Of a stretch of 64,000 nucleotides of DNA, positions 1 through 8,900 are shown one piece after another. The position numbers and the translations under genes are program-made. Each line of letters starts with the position of its first letter. Position 1 is the stretch's first letter. The DNA is from Planctomycetia bacterium (lineage in GTDB: Bacteria > Planctomycetota > Planctomycetia > Pirellulales > Thermoguttaceae): the NCBI GenBank assembly GCA_030537455.1, contig JAUNMR010000003.1, positions 109,232 through 173,231 on the forward strand. The letters are read 5' to 3'. The notes beneath the pieces are model-generated. The model was not told the DNA's origin and searched no databases. It worked only from the letters and a program-made list of their open reading frames with translations.

Positions 1-142
1 GAGCGTCGAACGCCTATTGGGTCGTTAAATCGTCGAATTGCAGCGTGCGAGTAACACAGAAAAGACCATGCGCGAGGTTGACATTAGGCAACCGTACGCG
101 TCGCGCGTTGCGCGCGGATCTTTTCATTTGAGGGCTGACGCA
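1..142. other. Region downstream of secY, no gene recognised
   Basis: Left edge of the window, downstream of secY on the minus strand. Minus-strand reading from the ATG near 128 gives only about 37 codons before a stop, and the next ATG gives an even shorter frame, so no start of the usual next genes (map, adk, infA) is visible. The long plus-strand frame crossing this region is antisense to secY. Confidence 0.5.
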
Positions 143-1543
<1,401 letters not shown>

Positions 1544-1880
1544 CGAATCCTCGATCTTTACAACAAACGTCTGGGTACAGAAAGCGCTACGCCACGAATG
1601 TCAAACGCACGTTCGTACGATCGCTCGTCCTTTCGACTCCAAACGTTTTGACAAGTCTACCGTTGCTACGGTAGCGCGTCCAATGGGACCATCGACGCAC
1701 GCGCACACGCACGCAAGGTCGAATAGTTAAAACCCGTAACAGTCGCTCGAGTTTAGGCGAGCGCCGACTTAAAGCGTCTCGTGGAGGCTCTAACGTTTGA
1801 ACGTCATTAGCACGCCAATTCGACCGCTACGGAGACTCGAACGCCGAGCGTTTGAACGCTGGCGGTTATATGCAATTTAT

Positions 1881-1899
1881 CGTCAGAGAGACTCTGACG
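1881..1899 (-). other. Short perfect hairpin in secY leader
   Basis: CGTCAGAG and CTCTGACG form an 8-bp stem with a 3-nt loop, just downstream of the predicted secY transcription start. No T-tract follows, so it is more likely an mRNA stability or regulatory element than a terminator. Its role is unknown. Confidence 0.4.
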
Positions 1900-1915
1900 A
1901 ATACGGTATTCGCTA

Positions 1916-1943
1916 ATTTTATACAAGAACTGCGTCGTAACAA
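1916..1943 (-). promoter_or_regulatory. Candidate secY promoter
   Basis: Minus-strand TTGTTA (1938-1943), a 16-nt spacer and TAAAAT (1916-1921), inside the motif GTATAAAAT that recurs in the candidate rplF promoter. It sits between the rplO terminator and secY, which makes it functionally plausible. Predicted leader is about 365 nt. Prediction by eye only. Confidence 0.5.
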
Positions 1944-2025
1944 GGGCTAGCCACACGACGAGGTAATGGCGAAAGCGCTGGCGCGTTCTGTTGATTCTGT
2001 GTTAAGACACAAGCGCAGAGTTCGG

Positions 2026-2061
2026 AAAAAAAAAGCCCGGTTCGCACAAGGTCGAACCGAG
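2026..2061 (-). terminator. Rho-independent terminator after rplO
   Basis: On the minus strand CGGTTCG pairs with CGAACCG around an 8-nt loop, flanked by additional GC pairs, and is followed by nine T residues (A-run at 2026-2034 on the plus strand). It lies about 150 nt downstream of the rplO stop and upstream of secY, so the ribosomal transcript probably ends here. Confidence 0.8.
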
Positions 2062-2209
2062 CGTACGTATCCGAGTTTGATCGTGTGAGTACCTACGACT
2101 TAAACGGCGCTCGCACAACCGCGCGAGGAACGCGCGACGATAGCGGTTTAAGAATCGCACGTCGCACGTAACCTCTTGGTTCTCTGCAGAGTGAAACGGC
2201 GCTGGTTAC

Positions 2210-2710
2210 TTACGCTTTCTTGGTCTTCGGCTTCATCTTATTCTTCACGACGGGCTTTTTACCGGGAAGAATTTCGATGGTACCGCCGACCTTTTCGATC
2301 GCGGCGCGCGCGCCTTCGGAGACGCGATGAACTTTGAAGCTGTAAGCGCCGGGCAGTTCGGAGTCGCCGATAATCTTAACGACAGACTTGCTACTGGAGA
2401 TCAGCCCGCGTTCTTCGAGCGTTTCGGGGGAGATAACAGCGCCTTGTTCGAATTTACGAACAACCGTCTTGAGCGCAACGCTTTCGACGACGTCGGCGAA
2501 GACTTTGTTATTGAAGCCACGTTTCGGAATACGGCGAGCTAGAGGCAACTGACCGCCTTCGAAGGTCGCAGAGAGCGAGAAACCAGCGCGAGAACCTTGA
2601 CCGTTAGCGCCACGACCAGCGGTCTTTCCATTACCGGAACCGGGACCACGACCGACGCGATCTTTACGGGTATTCTTACGAACACCTTGATTAACAGTAT
2701 TGATATCCAT
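2210..2710 (-). CDS. rplO: 50S ribosomal protein L15
   Basis: Large-subunit protein that helps assemble the 23S rRNA core. The 166 residues begin with a basic glycine-rich region (RKDRVGRGPGSGNGKTAGRG, residues 16-35) typical of L15 and end in a lysine-rich tail (KNKMKPKTKKA) longer than the E. coli form. The start ATG overlaps the rpsE stop by one base (TAATG), implying translational coupling. In most bacteria rpmD (L30) sits between S5 and L15; here there is no room for it. It is the last gene before a terminator. Confidence 0.96.
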   Translation of the reverse strand: MDINTVNQGVRKNTRKDRVGRGPGSGNGKTAGRGANGQGSRAGFSLSATFEGGQLPLARRIPKRGFNNKVFADVVESVALKTVVRKFEQGAVISPETLEERGLISSSKSVVKIIGDSELPGAYSFKVHRVSEGARAAIEKVGGTIEILPGKKPVVKNKMKPKTKKA

Positions 2711-3198
2711 TAGAGCTTAACTCCTCGCAAGGCTTCGATTTGTTCTTTGGTACGAAGTTGTTCAAGCGCGTCGATAGTCGCCTTGACCAAGTTGGTGGGA
2801 TTAGCGCTACCGTAGGACTTGGTAAGAATATCGCTAATACCAGCGGCTTCGCAGACCGCGCGCACAGCGGCGCCAGCGATAACGCCGGTACCGGGACGAG
2901 CAGGGATCAACTTAACGCGCGAGGCGCCGAAACGACCTTCGACCGCGTGCGGAATCGTGGAGTCTTGCAGGCAGACAGCGGCGAGCTTGCGCGTGCCGTC
3001 TTGAACCGCCTTGCTCACAGCGGGGGGAACTTCATTGGCTTTGCCATAGCCCCAGGCGACCTTGCCTTTGCCGTCGCCGACGACAACCAGAGCGGTGAAA
3101 CTAAACCGACGACCGCCTTTAACGGTCGCCGCGCAACGACGAATATTCACGACTTTATCGATGATTTCGCCGGATTCTTGATTATTTTCACTGGACAT
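2710..3198 (-). CDS. rpsE: 30S ribosomal protein S5
   Basis: Small-subunit protein near the decoding site, contributing to mRNA entry and translational fidelity. The preferred product is 162 residues beginning [12 protein letters not shown]. The frame is open further upstream to 3288, but that extension (with I-W-R-D-A-V) does not resemble S5. Core features are the double-stranded RNA-binding-like N-half ([38 protein letters not shown]) and the C-half ([21 protein letters not shown]). The stop overlaps the rplO start. No strong Shine-Dalgarno sequence precedes the chosen ATG, so the exact start is slightly uncertain. Confidence 0.95.
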   Translation of the reverse strand: MSSENNQESGEIIDKVVNIRRCAATVKGGRRFSFTALVVVGDGKGKVAWGYGKANEVPPAVSKAVQDGTRKLAAVCLQDSTIPHAVEGRFGASRVKLIPARPGTGVIAGAAVRAVCEAAGISDILTKSYGSANPTNLVKATIDALEQLRTKEQIEALRGVKL

Positions 3199-3308
3199 GA
3201 GTAGTACTTTATATTCTATTGTTTTGGTGATCTGCAAACAATGGATAAACACGCTAGGCGTTGGCTCAACGGCGTCGCGCCAGATCAAGCCAAGGGTGTA
3301 AGTCGTGC

Positions 3309-3698
3309 TTATTCGGCGTCAGATTTCGCTCCAATATCCAAACCGGCGTCACGAGCCGCGTCGGCCAAAGCGCGAACGCGACCATGATACTTGTACCCCT
3401 TACGGTCGAAGGCAACGCTGGTAACGCCAGCGGCCAAAGCGCGTTCGGCAACCAATTTACCGACGATCGACGCGGCTTCGACGTTTCCGCCGTTCTTATT
3501 AGAGGAGCGGAAATCTTTTTCGTAGGTGCTCGCGCTAGCAAGCGTTTTACCGGCGAGATCGTCGATCACTTGCGCGCTAATGTGGCGGGAGGAACGGAAG
3601 ACGCACAGGCGAGCGCGCGTGCTATATCTTTTGACAGCGTTAGAAACTCGGAATTTGCGAGAAGTGCGCTGTTTATTCAAACGAAGTTGTTTTCTCAC
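3309..3698 (-). CDS. rplR: 50S ribosomal protein L18
   Basis: Binds 5S rRNA in the central protuberance together with L5. 129 residues. The start is a GTG (first residues [10 protein letters not shown]); no in-frame ATG fits the family N-terminus. Recognisable parts are the basic N-terminal arm ([14 protein letters not shown]), [18 protein letters not shown], and the C-terminal [20 protein letters not shown]. It lies between rplF and rpsE with spacers of about 110 nt on both sides, unusually loose for this operon. The upstream ribosome-binding site is weak. Confidence 0.93.
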   Translation of the reverse strand: MRKQLRLNKQRTSRKFRVSNAVKRYSTRARLCVFRSSRHISAQVIDDLAGKTLASASTYEKDFRSSNKNGGNVEAASIVGKLVAERALAAGVTSVAFDRKGYKYHGRVRALADAARDAGLDIGAKSDAE

Positions 3699-3810
3699 GG
3701 TAATACCACTGAATTTAAAAGTTGTGTTACAGACGAGCGTTCGGCGTCCTAGCGCGAAATTAGGCGCTTAGCAGGGTGAAACCTAGCCGACCGCGACAAG
3801 CGTAGGGTAA

Positions 3811-4362
3811 CTATTTCTTACCGGCCGCCTTGCTTTCCTTACGACGAATAACTTCGCCTTCATACTTGATACCTTTACCGAGGTAAGGTTCGGAGGGACG
3901 AATGGCGCGAACGTCCGCGGCGAATTGACCGACCAATTGCTTATCGCAACCGGAAACAACGATATGTTGTTGATCGGGACATTTCACTTCGAGACCAGCG
4001 GGAATCGTTTTGTGAACTTCGTTTGCGAAACCAACGCGCACTTGCAGGACGTTACCTTGCACCGCGGCGAGATAACCAGTACCGAAGATTTCGAGTTTCT
4101 TTTCGTAACCGGTGGCGACGCCGGTGACCATATTTTGAACCAAAGCGCGGGTCAAACCGTGCATTGCGTTGGCAATGCGAGTGTCTTGCAGGCGTTCGAC
4201 CGTGATAGCACGAGCGACTTCGTCATACTGTAGAGCGACTTCCGGACGGAATTCACGAGACAATTCGCCTTTGGGACCTTTGACATTAAGACCGCGGGCA
4301 GACGTCAGTTCGACGGTAACGCCTGCTGGTACGGCAACCGGTTTTTTTCCAATACGTGACAT
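3811..4362 (-). CDS. rplF: 50S ribosomal protein L6
   Basis: Large-subunit protein near the sarcin-ricin loop and factor-binding site. 183 residues, starting MSRIGKKPVAVP as in nearly all L6. The C-terminal half contains the diagnostic RAIRPSEPYLGKGIKYEGE followed by a basic tail (VIRRKESKAAGKK). AAGG lies about 10 nt before the ATG. It is preceded by a 378-nt spacer with a candidate promoter, so rplF-rplR-rpsE-rplO may form a transcription sub-unit. Confidence 0.96.
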   Translation of the reverse strand: MSRIGKKPVAVPAGVTVELTSARGLNVKGPKGELSREFRPEVALQYDEVARAITVERLQDTRIANAMHGLTRALVQNMVTGVATGYEKKLEIFGTGYLAAVQGNVLQVRVGFANEVHKTIPAGLEVKCPDQQHIVVSGCDKQLVGQFAADVRAIRPSEPYLGKGIKYEGEVIRRKESKAAGKK

Positions 4363-4587
4363 GAATTAATACCTTTGTGTTACTGAAACGTGTAGCTCTT
4401 TATCGCAATCATTATTTCAGAATGGCGTTACAGCGACCTCGCAGAGCAATCTGAGAGGTTCATAGCGCCGGACGCGTTTACCGCCCCTCGCCCCTAAAAA
4501 AATCACCGCCTACGTAAACCGTTAAACAGGGACTGCTTTTTGTCGGGAATCGGGCGCGTCGTTAACACGCGCGTTTCTTTTGCGGAG

Positions 4588-4617
4588 AACCGAGCGTTGC
4601 ACATGCGACGCTCGGTT
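4588..4617 (-). other. Perfect hairpin in predicted rplF leader
   Basis: AACCGAGCGT pairs with ACGCTCGGTT around a 10-nt loop. On the minus strand no T-tract follows, so it is not a typical terminator. Its place 20-50 nt after the predicted start of transcription suits a regulatory leader structure, for example for ribosomal-protein feedback; this is inference. Confidence 0.5.
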
Positions 4618-4640
4618 CAAAACAATAGAGCGTTTAGTCT

Positions 4641-4668
4641 ATTTTATACCAGGAGCGCGGCAGTTCAA
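4641..4668 (-). promoter_or_regulatory. Candidate internal promoter before rplF
   Basis: Minus-strand TTGAAC (4663-4668), 16-nt spacer, TAAAAT (4641-4646), with the -10 region reading GGTATAAAATAG. It shares GTATAAAAT and spacer length with the candidate secY promoter. It would drive rplF-rplR-rpsE-rplO with a leader of about 270 nt. Confidence 0.55.
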
Positions 4669-4740
4669 GGGGCTGTGAGAAAATTCACGACCCCGAGAGA
4701 ATCTCTGCGACTTGTGGGAGGCGCGACTGGTTCTGCTTAA

Positions 4741-5136
4741 TCACCAGACTTCGCAGAGAACTTCGCCGCCAACGTTCTTAGCGCGAGCTTCGCGGTCGCT
4801 CACGATGCCTTCGTTCGTACTGATGATGCTAATGCCCATGCCGTTGAGAACCGGCTTGAGTTCCTTAGGACCGCAGTAGTAACGGCGACCAGGCTTACTG
4901 ATCTTGCGAATCGACTGGATGGCTTTTTCGCCACTGGGGCTGTACTTGAGGCTAATGCGAATAGAATTGAAGGGAGAGCCTTCGATAATCTGATAGCCAA
5001 AGATATAGCCTTCGCGTTTGAGAACGTCAACGACGCCTTCCTTGAGTTTGGAATAGGGAACGTCGAGCGTTTCTTTTTCGACTTTAATAGCGTTGCGGAT
5101 ACGAGTCAACATATCGGCAATGGGATCGGTCGTCAT
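4741..5136 (-). CDS. rpsH: 30S ribosomal protein S8
   Basis: Small-subunit protein that binds the central domain of 16S rRNA and in enterobacteria represses the spc operon. 131 residues: N-terminal TDPIADMLTRIRNAI, then KLKEGVVDVLKREGYIFGY and the C-terminal SNEG-like signature GISIISTNEGIVSDREAR with GGEVLCEVW at the end. GAGGAG stands 8 nt before the ATG. Downstream (toward rplF) lies the long spacer, so S8 is the last gene before the internal promoter. Confidence 0.97.
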   Translation of the reverse strand: MTTDPIADMLTRIRNAIKVEKETLDVPYSKLKEGVVDVLKREGYIFGYQIIEGSPFNSIRISLKYSPSGEKAIQSIRKISKPGRRYYCGPKELKPVLNGMGISIISTNEGIVSDREARAKNVGGEVLCEVW

Positions 5137-5152
5137 ATTAAATTCTCCTCTC

Positions 5153-5338
5153 TCACCAACTCGCTTTTGTCACGCCAGGAATGATACCTTGATTGGCCAT
5201 ATTGCGGAAGCAGATACGGCACAGACCAAATTTGCGATAGACGGCGCGGGGACGACCGCAGACCTTGCAACGATTCTCACGACGGACGCTATACTTAGGC
5301 GTTCTATTCGCCTTGTTGATTTTTGCTTTGCTAGCCAT
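5153..5338 (-). CDS. rpsN: 30S ribosomal protein S14, zinc-binding type
   Basis: Short 61-residue S14 (type Z) of the 30S head. It carries two CxxC pairs, CKVC and CRIC (residues 22-43), that bind a zinc ion, and ends in [18 protein letters not shown], the invariant S14 C-terminus. Many bacteria also hold a zinc-free longer copy for zinc starvation; only this one is seen here. It is tightly packed between rplE and rpsH (16-22 nt spacers), with AGGGAA before the start. Confidence 0.97.
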   Translation of the reverse strand: MASKAKINKANRTPKYSVRRENRCKVCGRPRAVYRKFGLCRICFRNMANQGIIPGVTKASW

Positions 5339-5360
5339 AATTTCGTGTTCCCTACCGGGT

Positions 5361-5915
5361 TTAGTGATCGTTATCTGTCTTGAAAGGCATGCCGAATTCG
5401 CGAAGCAGTTCGCGCGCTTCGTCGTTGCTTTCCACGTTGGTGACGAAGGTAATATTCATACCTTGACTCTTCGTGTACTTATCCGGGTTCAATTCCGGGA
5501 AGACGAGCTGTTCAGCCAACCCGAGGTTGTAGTTCCCATGGCTGTCGAAGCTATTGGGGTTCAGACCGCGGAAGTCGCGCACACGAGGAAGAACGATGGA
5601 GATGAGACGATCCATGAACTCGTACATACGCGCGCCGCGCAGAGTGACCTTAGCGCCAATATTCATGCCTTCACGCAGGCGGAAACCGGCGATAGAACGA
5701 CGCGCTTTGGTAATCACTGGTTTTTGACCGGTGATTTGCGTCAAGACGTCAAGCGCTTCATCCAAGTATTTCTTGTCTTGAATCGCGCTGCCGACGCCCA
5801 TATTCACGACGATTTTCTCCAGCTTCGGAACGGAGTGAATATTAGTTTTTCCAAGCTTCGTTTTGAGATTGGAAATGATTTGGGTGTTGTATTTTTCAAA
5901 TAGTCTTGGCGTCAT
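5361..5915 (-). CDS. rplE: 50S ribosomal protein L5
   Basis: Binds 5S rRNA and the P-site tRNA elbow. 184 residues. Family features: N-terminal [38 protein letters not shown], the region [20 protein letters not shown] (residues about 67-86), and the C-terminal [17 protein letters not shown]. It starts 12 nt after the rplX stop in a compact run from rplN to rpsH. Length is normal. Confidence 0.97.
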   Translation of the reverse strand: MTPRLFEKYNTQIISNLKTKLGKTNIHSVPKLEKIVVNMGVGSAIQDKKYLDEALDVLTQITGQKPVITKARRSIAGFRLREGMNIGAKVTLRGARMYEFMDRLISIVLPRVRDFRGLNPNSFDSHGNYNLGLAEQLVFPELNPDKYTKSQGMNITFVTNVESNDEARELLREFGMPFKTDNDH

Positions 5916-5927
5916 GACTGCTTCCTA

Positions 5928-6287
5928 TTAGCGTGTTTTCTCGTACTTGGGTTCCGGAAGAACGGCGCCACACTTTTTGCAGATACGCACTTTGCTGTGA
6001 CGAGCTTTCTTACCCTCGGCGACCGTCTCGGTGAATTTGTAGCCAACGCGCGTGGGTTTATTGCAGGACGGGCAGACCAGCATGACCTTGGAGGCAGGAA
6101 CCGGCATGTTAAGAGAAAGGCGACCGCCTTGCATATTGCGTTGCGAGGGGCGAACGTGTTTCTTGACTTCGTTTACGCCGGAGACCGTTACTTTACTATT
6201 TTCTGCGTCGACCTTGGTTACTTGGCCTTGCTTGCCGCGATCTTTACCTTGCAGCACAACAACTTTGTCATTAACTTTAATACGCAT
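5928..6287 (-). CDS. rplX: 50S ribosomal protein L24
   Basis: Assembly-initiating protein of the large subunit. 119 residues with the N-terminal KOW motif (VNDKVVVLQGKDRGKQGQV, residues 4-22) and KKHVRPSQRNMQGG. The C-terminal part carries a zinc-ribbon pattern, CPSC near residue 72 and CKKC near 103, found in many but not all bacterial L24. The ATG overlaps the rplN stop as TGATG, implying coupled translation. Confidence 0.96.
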   Translation of the reverse strand: MRIKVNDKVVVLQGKDRGKQGQVTKVDAENSKVTVSGVNEVKKHVRPSQRNMQGGRLSLNMPVPASKVMLVCPSCNKPTRVGYKFTETVAEGKKARHSKVRICKKCGAVLPEPKYEKTR

Positions 6288-6655
6288 CAGACCACCTCGC
6301 TCGCCAGGCTGACAATTTTCATGAAACCAAGGTCGCGCAGTTCACGCCCGACCGCGCCAAAGATGCGCGTACCGCGTGGGTTCTTATCTTTATCGACGAG
6401 AACTGCCGCGTTGGTGTCGAAACGAATGTAGCTACCGTCTTCGCGACGCGTGGGTTGTTTGGTACGAACGATAACCGCCTTAACGACTTCGCCCTTCTTA
6501 ATGGCGCTGCCGGGGATTACCGACTTCACGGAACAGACAATAATATCGCCAAGATTAGCGGTTCGACGGTGAGTTCCGCCCAGCACTTTAATGCACTGCA
6601 ATTCTTTGGCGCCAGTGTTGTCCGCGGATTCCAGTCGAGTTTGCATTTGAATCAT
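6287..6655 (-). CDS. rplN: 50S ribosomal protein L14
   Basis: Highly conserved subunit-interface protein. 122 residues, starting [18 protein letters not shown], with [20 protein letters not shown] and [20 protein letters not shown], and ending in the usual [18 protein letters not shown]. Length matches the family exactly. Coupled to rplX by a one-base overlap; preceded by a 72-nt spacer after rpsQ containing an imperfect hairpin. Confidence 0.98.
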   Translation of the reverse strand: MIQMQTRLESADNTGAKELQCIKVLGGTHRRTANLGDIIVCSVKSVIPGSAIKKGEVVKAVIVRTKQPTRREDGSYIRFDTNAAVLVDKDKNPRGTRIFGAVGRELRDLGFMKIVSLASEVV

Positions 6656-6692
6656 GGTACTTACTCGCTTTCTTGCATCATATATTCGAGTT

Positions 6693-6718
6693 ATCGCGAA
6701 CGCTATGCGTTATGCGAT
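6693..6718 (-). other. Imperfect hairpin in rpsQ-rplN spacer
   Basis: ATCGC/GCGAT outer stem and AACGC/GCGTT inner stem around a 3-nt loop, with a small internal loop. No T-tract. One of several hairpins in ribosomal spacers in this window. Confidence 0.35.
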
Positions 6719-6727
6719 TAGGTCGGC

Positions 6728-6985
6728 TTAACCGCCGATCTTCTCCGCTTTCTTAACAATACTGACAAGCGTCCAACGCTTCAGCTTCGACTTCGGACGA
6801 CTTTCTTCAATCTCGACGACGTCGCCGATCGAGGTTTCGTTATTTTCGTCGTGCACGTAGCAGACGGTCCGAGCGTGGCTATATTTGCCATATTTCGGAT
6901 GCTTTTTGATTCGCGGAATTTCGACTCGTCGAGTCTTCTTCATGGCGTCGGACTTTACGACGCCGACCAATTTCATCTTAGGCAT
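6728..6985 (-). CDS. rpsQ: 30S ribosomal protein S17
   Basis: Early-binding small-subunit protein contacting the 5' domain of 16S rRNA. 85 residues of OB-fold type: LVGVVKSDAMKKTRRVEIPR, KHPKYGKYSHARTVCYVHDE, then GDVVEIEESRPKSKLKRWTL, the S17 signature region. GAGGATACA precedes the ATG closely. Length is typical. It is followed by rplN after 72 nt. Confidence 0.96.
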   Translation of the reverse strand: MPKMKLVGVVKSDAMKKTRRVEIPRIKKHPKYGKYSHARTVCYVHDENNETSIGDVVEIEESRPKSKLKRWTLVSIVKKAEKIGG

Positions 6986-7069
6986 TGTATCCTCGCTTGA
7001 GAGCGTCTCCAGGTCGCGACAAAGCGAACTATAAGCGCTATCTATTGCTTAATTTCGTTTTTCAACGGG

Positions 7070-7258
7070 TTATTGCTCAACTTCATTCTGAATGGTTTTG
7101 ATTTGAGCGATAATTTTCTTCGCTTTGCCGACTTCGCTAGGAGAATCGAGACGCTCCATACGCGCTTGAACGCGGAGCTTGAAAAGATGCTCGATGGTTT
7201 CTTTGAGCAGGCTTTCGCGTTGCTCGTCGCTCATTTCTCTGATTTCTTTGGCTTTCAT
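7070..7258 (-). CDS. rpmC: 50S ribosomal protein L29
   Basis: Small helical protein near the polypeptide exit tunnel, part of the SRP and trigger-factor docking area. The preferred start gives 62 residues beginning MKAKEIREMSDEQ; an upstream extension of the same frame (to 7363) does not fit the family and runs through a strong hairpin. The C-half with KLRVQARMERLDSPSEVGKA and a conserved IAQIKTIQNE helix is typical. The upstream spacer from rplP is 117 nt and carries two hairpins. Confidence 0.94.
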   Translation of the reverse strand: MKAKEIREMSDEQRESLLKETIEHLFKLRVQARMERLDSPSEVGKAKKIIAQIKTIQNEVEQ

Positions 7259-7282
7259 AGTATCTCTCGCTTGGGGATGGAA

Positions 7283-7313
7283 CGCATTGGTCGCTAAGCG
7301 CGCGACCAATGCG
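7283..7313 (-). other. Perfect 12-bp hairpin upstream of rpmC
   Basis: CGCATTGGTCGC and GCGACCAATGCG form a perfect 12-bp stem with a 7-nt loop, 24 nt before the rpmC ATG on the minus strand. No T-tract follows. It might be a processing or stabilising element or a protein-binding leader; function unknown. Confidence 0.5.
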
Positions 7314-7331
7314 ATTCTTCCTGGGGGTATG

Positions 7332-7370
7332 GTACGCTTGCGACGTAGTGTGCTAGTTAGCAAGCGTTAC
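7332..7370 (-). other. Second hairpin in rplP-rpmC spacer
   Basis: GTACGCTTGC and GCAAGCGTTAC pair with one bulged base around an 18-nt loop, starting directly after the rplP stop. No T-tract. Together with 7283-7313 it fills most of the 117-nt spacer. Confidence 0.4.
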
Positions 7371-7375
7371 GGCGA

Positions 7376-7792
7376 TCAGATCGATTTACGACGAATGAGT
7401 CTGCATTTAACGGGCATTTTATGCGCAAGTCTGTTAAAGCAGAGTTTCGCGGTTTCTTCCGGAACGCCGGCAACTTCGTACATCACGGTGCCGGGATGAA
7501 CGACAGCGGCCCAATATTCCGGTTCGCCCTTACCTTTACCCATACGAGTTTCCAACGGGATCGAGGTGATCGACTTGTGCGGGAAAATTCTGATGTAGAG
7601 TTTTCCTTCCGCGCGAAGGTATTGCTGAGCGGCAATACGGCCTGCTTCAATGGTGGCGGCGGAGATCCAGCCGCCTTCGAGGGTTTGAAGCCCGAAATCG
7701 CCGAAGCAAACGGTTTGTCCACGGGTCGCGTTACCTCTTATACGACCTCTTTGGATTTTTCGGTGTTTCACTCTTTTCGGCATTCTGGCCAT
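7376..7792 (-). CDS. rplP: 50S ribosomal protein L16
   Basis: Large-subunit protein organising the A-site and peptidyl transferase region. 138 residues with [20 protein letters not shown] near the start, [19 protein letters not shown] and the C-terminal [17 protein letters not shown]. Two starts are possible: ATG at 7792 (used here, GAGGA 8 nt upstream) or ATG at 7783, which would match the usual MPKR N-terminus but lies 17 nt from that site. With the first, the gene overlaps the end of rpsC by 62 nt in a different frame, unusually long for this pair. Confidence 0.94.
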   Translation of the reverse strand: MARMPKRVKHRKIQRGRIRGNATRGQTVCFGDFGLQTLEGGWISAATIEAGRIAAQQYLRAEGKLYIRIFPHKSITSIPLETRMGKGKGEPEYWAAVVHPGTVMYEVAGVPEETAKLCFNRLAHKMPVKCRLIRRKSI

Positions 7793-8462
7793 TGTTATCG
7801 TCCTCGTTACTATATTCGCCTTGATTAATCCAAACTTGAATTCCGATGTGACCTTGCGCGATTTTCGCTTCGGTGAAACCGTAGTCGATGTGAGCGCGAA
7901 GGGTCGAAAGCGGAATGGAACCGACAGATTGCTTTTCGCAACGCGCCATTTCAGCGCCGCCCAAGCGACCGGAAAGCTGAATCTTAATGCCTTTGGCGCC
8001 GCTTTCCATGGCTTTGGACATCGCGTGTTTCATGACGCGACGGAAACTAGCGCGACGAATGAGTTGATCTCCGATATCTTCGGCGACCAGTTGCGCGACC
8101 AGCTCGGGGTGTTTCTCTTCGATCGTCTTGATATTAATACGACGACCGGTGAGGTTTTCAAGTTCGGTTTGTAATAGTTCGACACGTTCGCCCTTACGAC
8201 CGATCAGCAGACCGGGTCGGGAGGTCGTAATGATCACGCGAACTTCGTCGCGCGTTCGTTCGATTTCAATTTTAGCGACGCCGGGGAAGCTGAGTTGTCC
8301 CTTTTGGTCGCCGTCGTTTTCACGATGCTTTTTGATGTAGTCGCGGATTTTTTTGTCTTCGACTAGCAGAGAAGAGAATTCTTTTTTGGAAGCATACCAT
8401 CGGCTCTTCCAACCTTCCATGACGCCAGTACGAAACGCGACAGGGTTTACTTTCTGACCCAT
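7731..8462 (-). CDS. rpsC: 30S ribosomal protein S3
   Basis: Small-subunit head protein at the mRNA entry tunnel with helicase-like function. 243 residues: N-terminal MGQKVNPVAFRTGVMEGWKS, KH domain around residues 70-120 with the RPGLLIGRKGERVELL motif, and the C-terminal S3 domain (GAKGIKIQLSGRLGGAEMAR, GFTEAKIAQGHIGIQVWINQ). After the conserved end, an additional polar tail of about 25 residues ([20 protein letters not shown]) is encoded within the start of rplP. Confidence 0.97.
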   Translation of the reverse strand: MGQKVNPVAFRTGVMEGWKSRWYASKKEFSSLLVEDKKIRDYIKKHRENDGDQKGQLSFPGVAKIEIERTRDEVRVIITTSRPGLLIGRKGERVELLQTELENLTGRRINIKTIEEKHPELVAQLVAEDIGDQLIRRASFRRVMKHAMSKAMESGAKGIKIQLSGRLGGAEMARCEKQSVGSIPLSTLRAHIDYGFTEAKIAQGHIGIQVWINQGEYSNEDDNNGQNAEKSETPKNPKRSYKR

Positions 8463-8525
8463 ACTATACGTATTCCTCGTAGTTTTGGCGGGGTCGCAAA
8501 CGAAGCCGCCCGATGATCAATTTCG

Positions 8526-8879
8526 TTATTCAAGAACAACGCTGATGTGACTGGAGCGTATCTTAATGATTCGCGAGGCGCCTCGCGAACCGGCCTTCCA
8601 ACGACGACGCATGGGTCCGCCGTCTACGCGAACGTCTACGATACGAAGATCTTGGTTCGCGGAGTTACGATCAGCGGCATTCGCCATCGCGCTTTTGAGC
8701 GTGTGTTCCAGCATACGAGCGCCGCGGTTAGGGTAGCAACTGAGCAAGGTCATCGCCTCGTCGGCATACTTACCGCGGATCAGGTTAGCGAAAACGCGAA
8801 CTTTCTGCGCGCTGATCGGCGCATATTTGTAGATCGCGCTGTACGTCGGGGCGACGTATTGTTCTGTTTCATTTTGCAT
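8526..8879 (-). CDS. rplV: 50S ribosomal protein L22
   Basis: Lines the polypeptide exit tunnel with a long beta-hairpin. 117 residues with KYAPISAQKVRVFANLIRGK (residues 19-38), the central ANAADRNSANQDLRIVDVRV, and the tunnel loop GGPMRRRWKAGSRGASRIIK, ending SHISVVLE. The N-terminus is slightly extended (MQNETEQYVAPTYSAIYKYA) compared with E. coli. Located 21 nt after rpsS. Confidence 0.96.
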   Translation of the reverse strand: MQNETEQYVAPTYSAIYKYAPISAQKVRVFANLIRGKYADEAMTLLSCYPNRGARMLEHTLKSAMANAADRNSANQDLRIVDVRVDGGPMRRRWKAGSRGASRIIKIRSSHISVVLE

Positions 8880-8900
8880 GATGTAACCTATCCGGATTGA

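Larger units (their letters stand above)
1544..2209. other. secY-rplO intergenic region (666 nt), no gene
   Basis: No convincing reading frame on either strand. On the minus strand it holds, in transcription order, a Rho-independent terminator after rplO (2026-2061), a candidate promoter (1916-1943) and a hairpin near the 5' end of the predicted secY leader (1881-1899, stem CGTCAGAG, 3-nt loop). L30 and other spc genes are not hidden here. Confidence 0.7.
4363..4740. other. rpsH-rplF spacer (378 nt), no gene
   Basis: No credible coding frame. Read on the minus strand it contains a candidate promoter (4641-4668) and then a perfect 10-bp hairpin (4588-4617) that would lie in the leader of the rplF transcript, followed by a T-rich stretch and a G-rich segment around 4480-4505. 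Such a long gap inside the spc cluster is unusual. Confidence 0.6.

Noticed and set aside
4540..4740. Plus-strand frame in the rpsH-rplF spacer
   Set aside because: Antisense to the ribosomal transcript, no ribosome-binding site, no family resemblance; region better explained as a leader.
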